A DNA stretch of 6,666 bases from Bacillota bacterium (GTDB lineage Bacteria; Bacillota; Clostridia; Oscillospirales; Acutalibacteraceae): NCBI GenBank assembly GCA_009786275.1, contig WQTL01000387.1, forward strand, positions 1 through 6,666, given 5' to 3'. Positions 6,447 to 6,666 of this stretch are shown in pieces. The stretch's first letter is position 1. The number at the start of each line of letters is the position of its first letter. The position numbers and the translations under genes were made by a program. Below the pieces are notes generated by a model. It saw nothing but the letters and a program-made list of their open reading frames with translations, did no database searches and had not been told where the DNA came from.

Positions 6447-6666
6447 ATGAGCAAAAAGCACAAGCCAAAGCCCCCACAGAAAAAGCCTGAAGCGCAGGCG
6501 CGCTCAAAAACGCCTTCAGAAATTAATCCGGAGTTTCAGCAAGCACTGGAAAAGCAGTACGGCAGCACCCTTAATCTGTCCGATATGCCGGACGAGATGA
6601 AGCTGTCGGCTAAAATGATTGATCTTGTGGAGCCCTTCACCGATGAAGGGCTGCCCAGTTCTGTAT
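6447..6666 (+). CDS. Unrecognised protein, N-terminal part only
   Basis: An open frame from ATG 6447 to the right edge gives 73 codons plus one base. Support comes from GGAG at 6433-6436, 10 nt upstream, and the strong promoter before it. The first 24 or so residues are highly basic and rich in Lys, Pro and Gln (MSKKHKPKPPQKKPEAQ), likely disordered and without a signal peptide. The rest is more ordinary and probably helical, with FQQALEKQYG and MKLSAKMIDLVEPF. I do not recognise the family from this fragment. It is divergent from the two-component operon and looks cytoplasmic. Its base composition is visibly less GC-rich than the large leftward genes. Confidence 0.75.
   Translation, partial: MSKKHKPKPPQKKPEAQARSKTPSEINPEFQQALEKQYGSTLNLSDMPDEMKLSAKMIDLVEPFTDEGLPSSV

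Overview
The window looks like a moderately GC-rich Gram-positive (Firmicutes, probably clostridial) chromosome segment. The evidence is consensus-like sigma-A promoters with 17-bp spacers, strong AGGAGG-type ribosome binding sites, a 7TM-DISM sensor paired with an OmpR-type regulator, and a very large exported protein with FG-GAP-like and Ig-like modules. This placement is inference; no ribosomal or other marker gene is present.

Layout. Almost everything is on the minus strand and reads from right to left. A clear promoter at about 6330-6358 drives a 480-aa membrane sensor (6300-4858). It is overlapped by 4 nt (ATGA) by a 223-aa OmpR/PhoB-type response regulator (4861-4190). A 12-bp hairpin plus T-tract terminator (4164-4121) ends this two-gene operon. 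Then a very large exported protein starts at 4057 and stays open to the left edge (at least 1352 residues, C-terminus not in the window). It has a signal peptide, a module with calcium-loop-like FG-GAP motifs, a middle region with two related beta-rich segments, and several Ig-like/InlB-like domains. On the far right a divergent plus-strand gene begins at 6447, with its own near-consensus promoter back to back with the sensor promoter; only 73 codons are visible and the product is not recognised.

How the parts may work together. The sensor and regulator form an obvious two-component pair, but the sensor is degenerate. It keeps the 7TM receptor and a dimerisation-helix remnant, yet the phospho-accepting histidine position is glutamine (MSQDLLTPLT) and no ATPase domain follows. 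It therefore cannot be a conventional kinase. The regulator has all its phosphorylation residues and a complete winged-helix domain. Between the regulator stop codon and the exported-protein gene lie three TCCCT direct repeats with an exact 10-bp period, the geometry expected of an OmpR-family binding site. The simplest model is that the regulator controls the exported protein, with the sensor acting as a non-kinase modulator (phosphatase or scaffold) or depending on a kinase encoded elsewhere. The model is inference; the residues, overlaps and repeats are seen directly.
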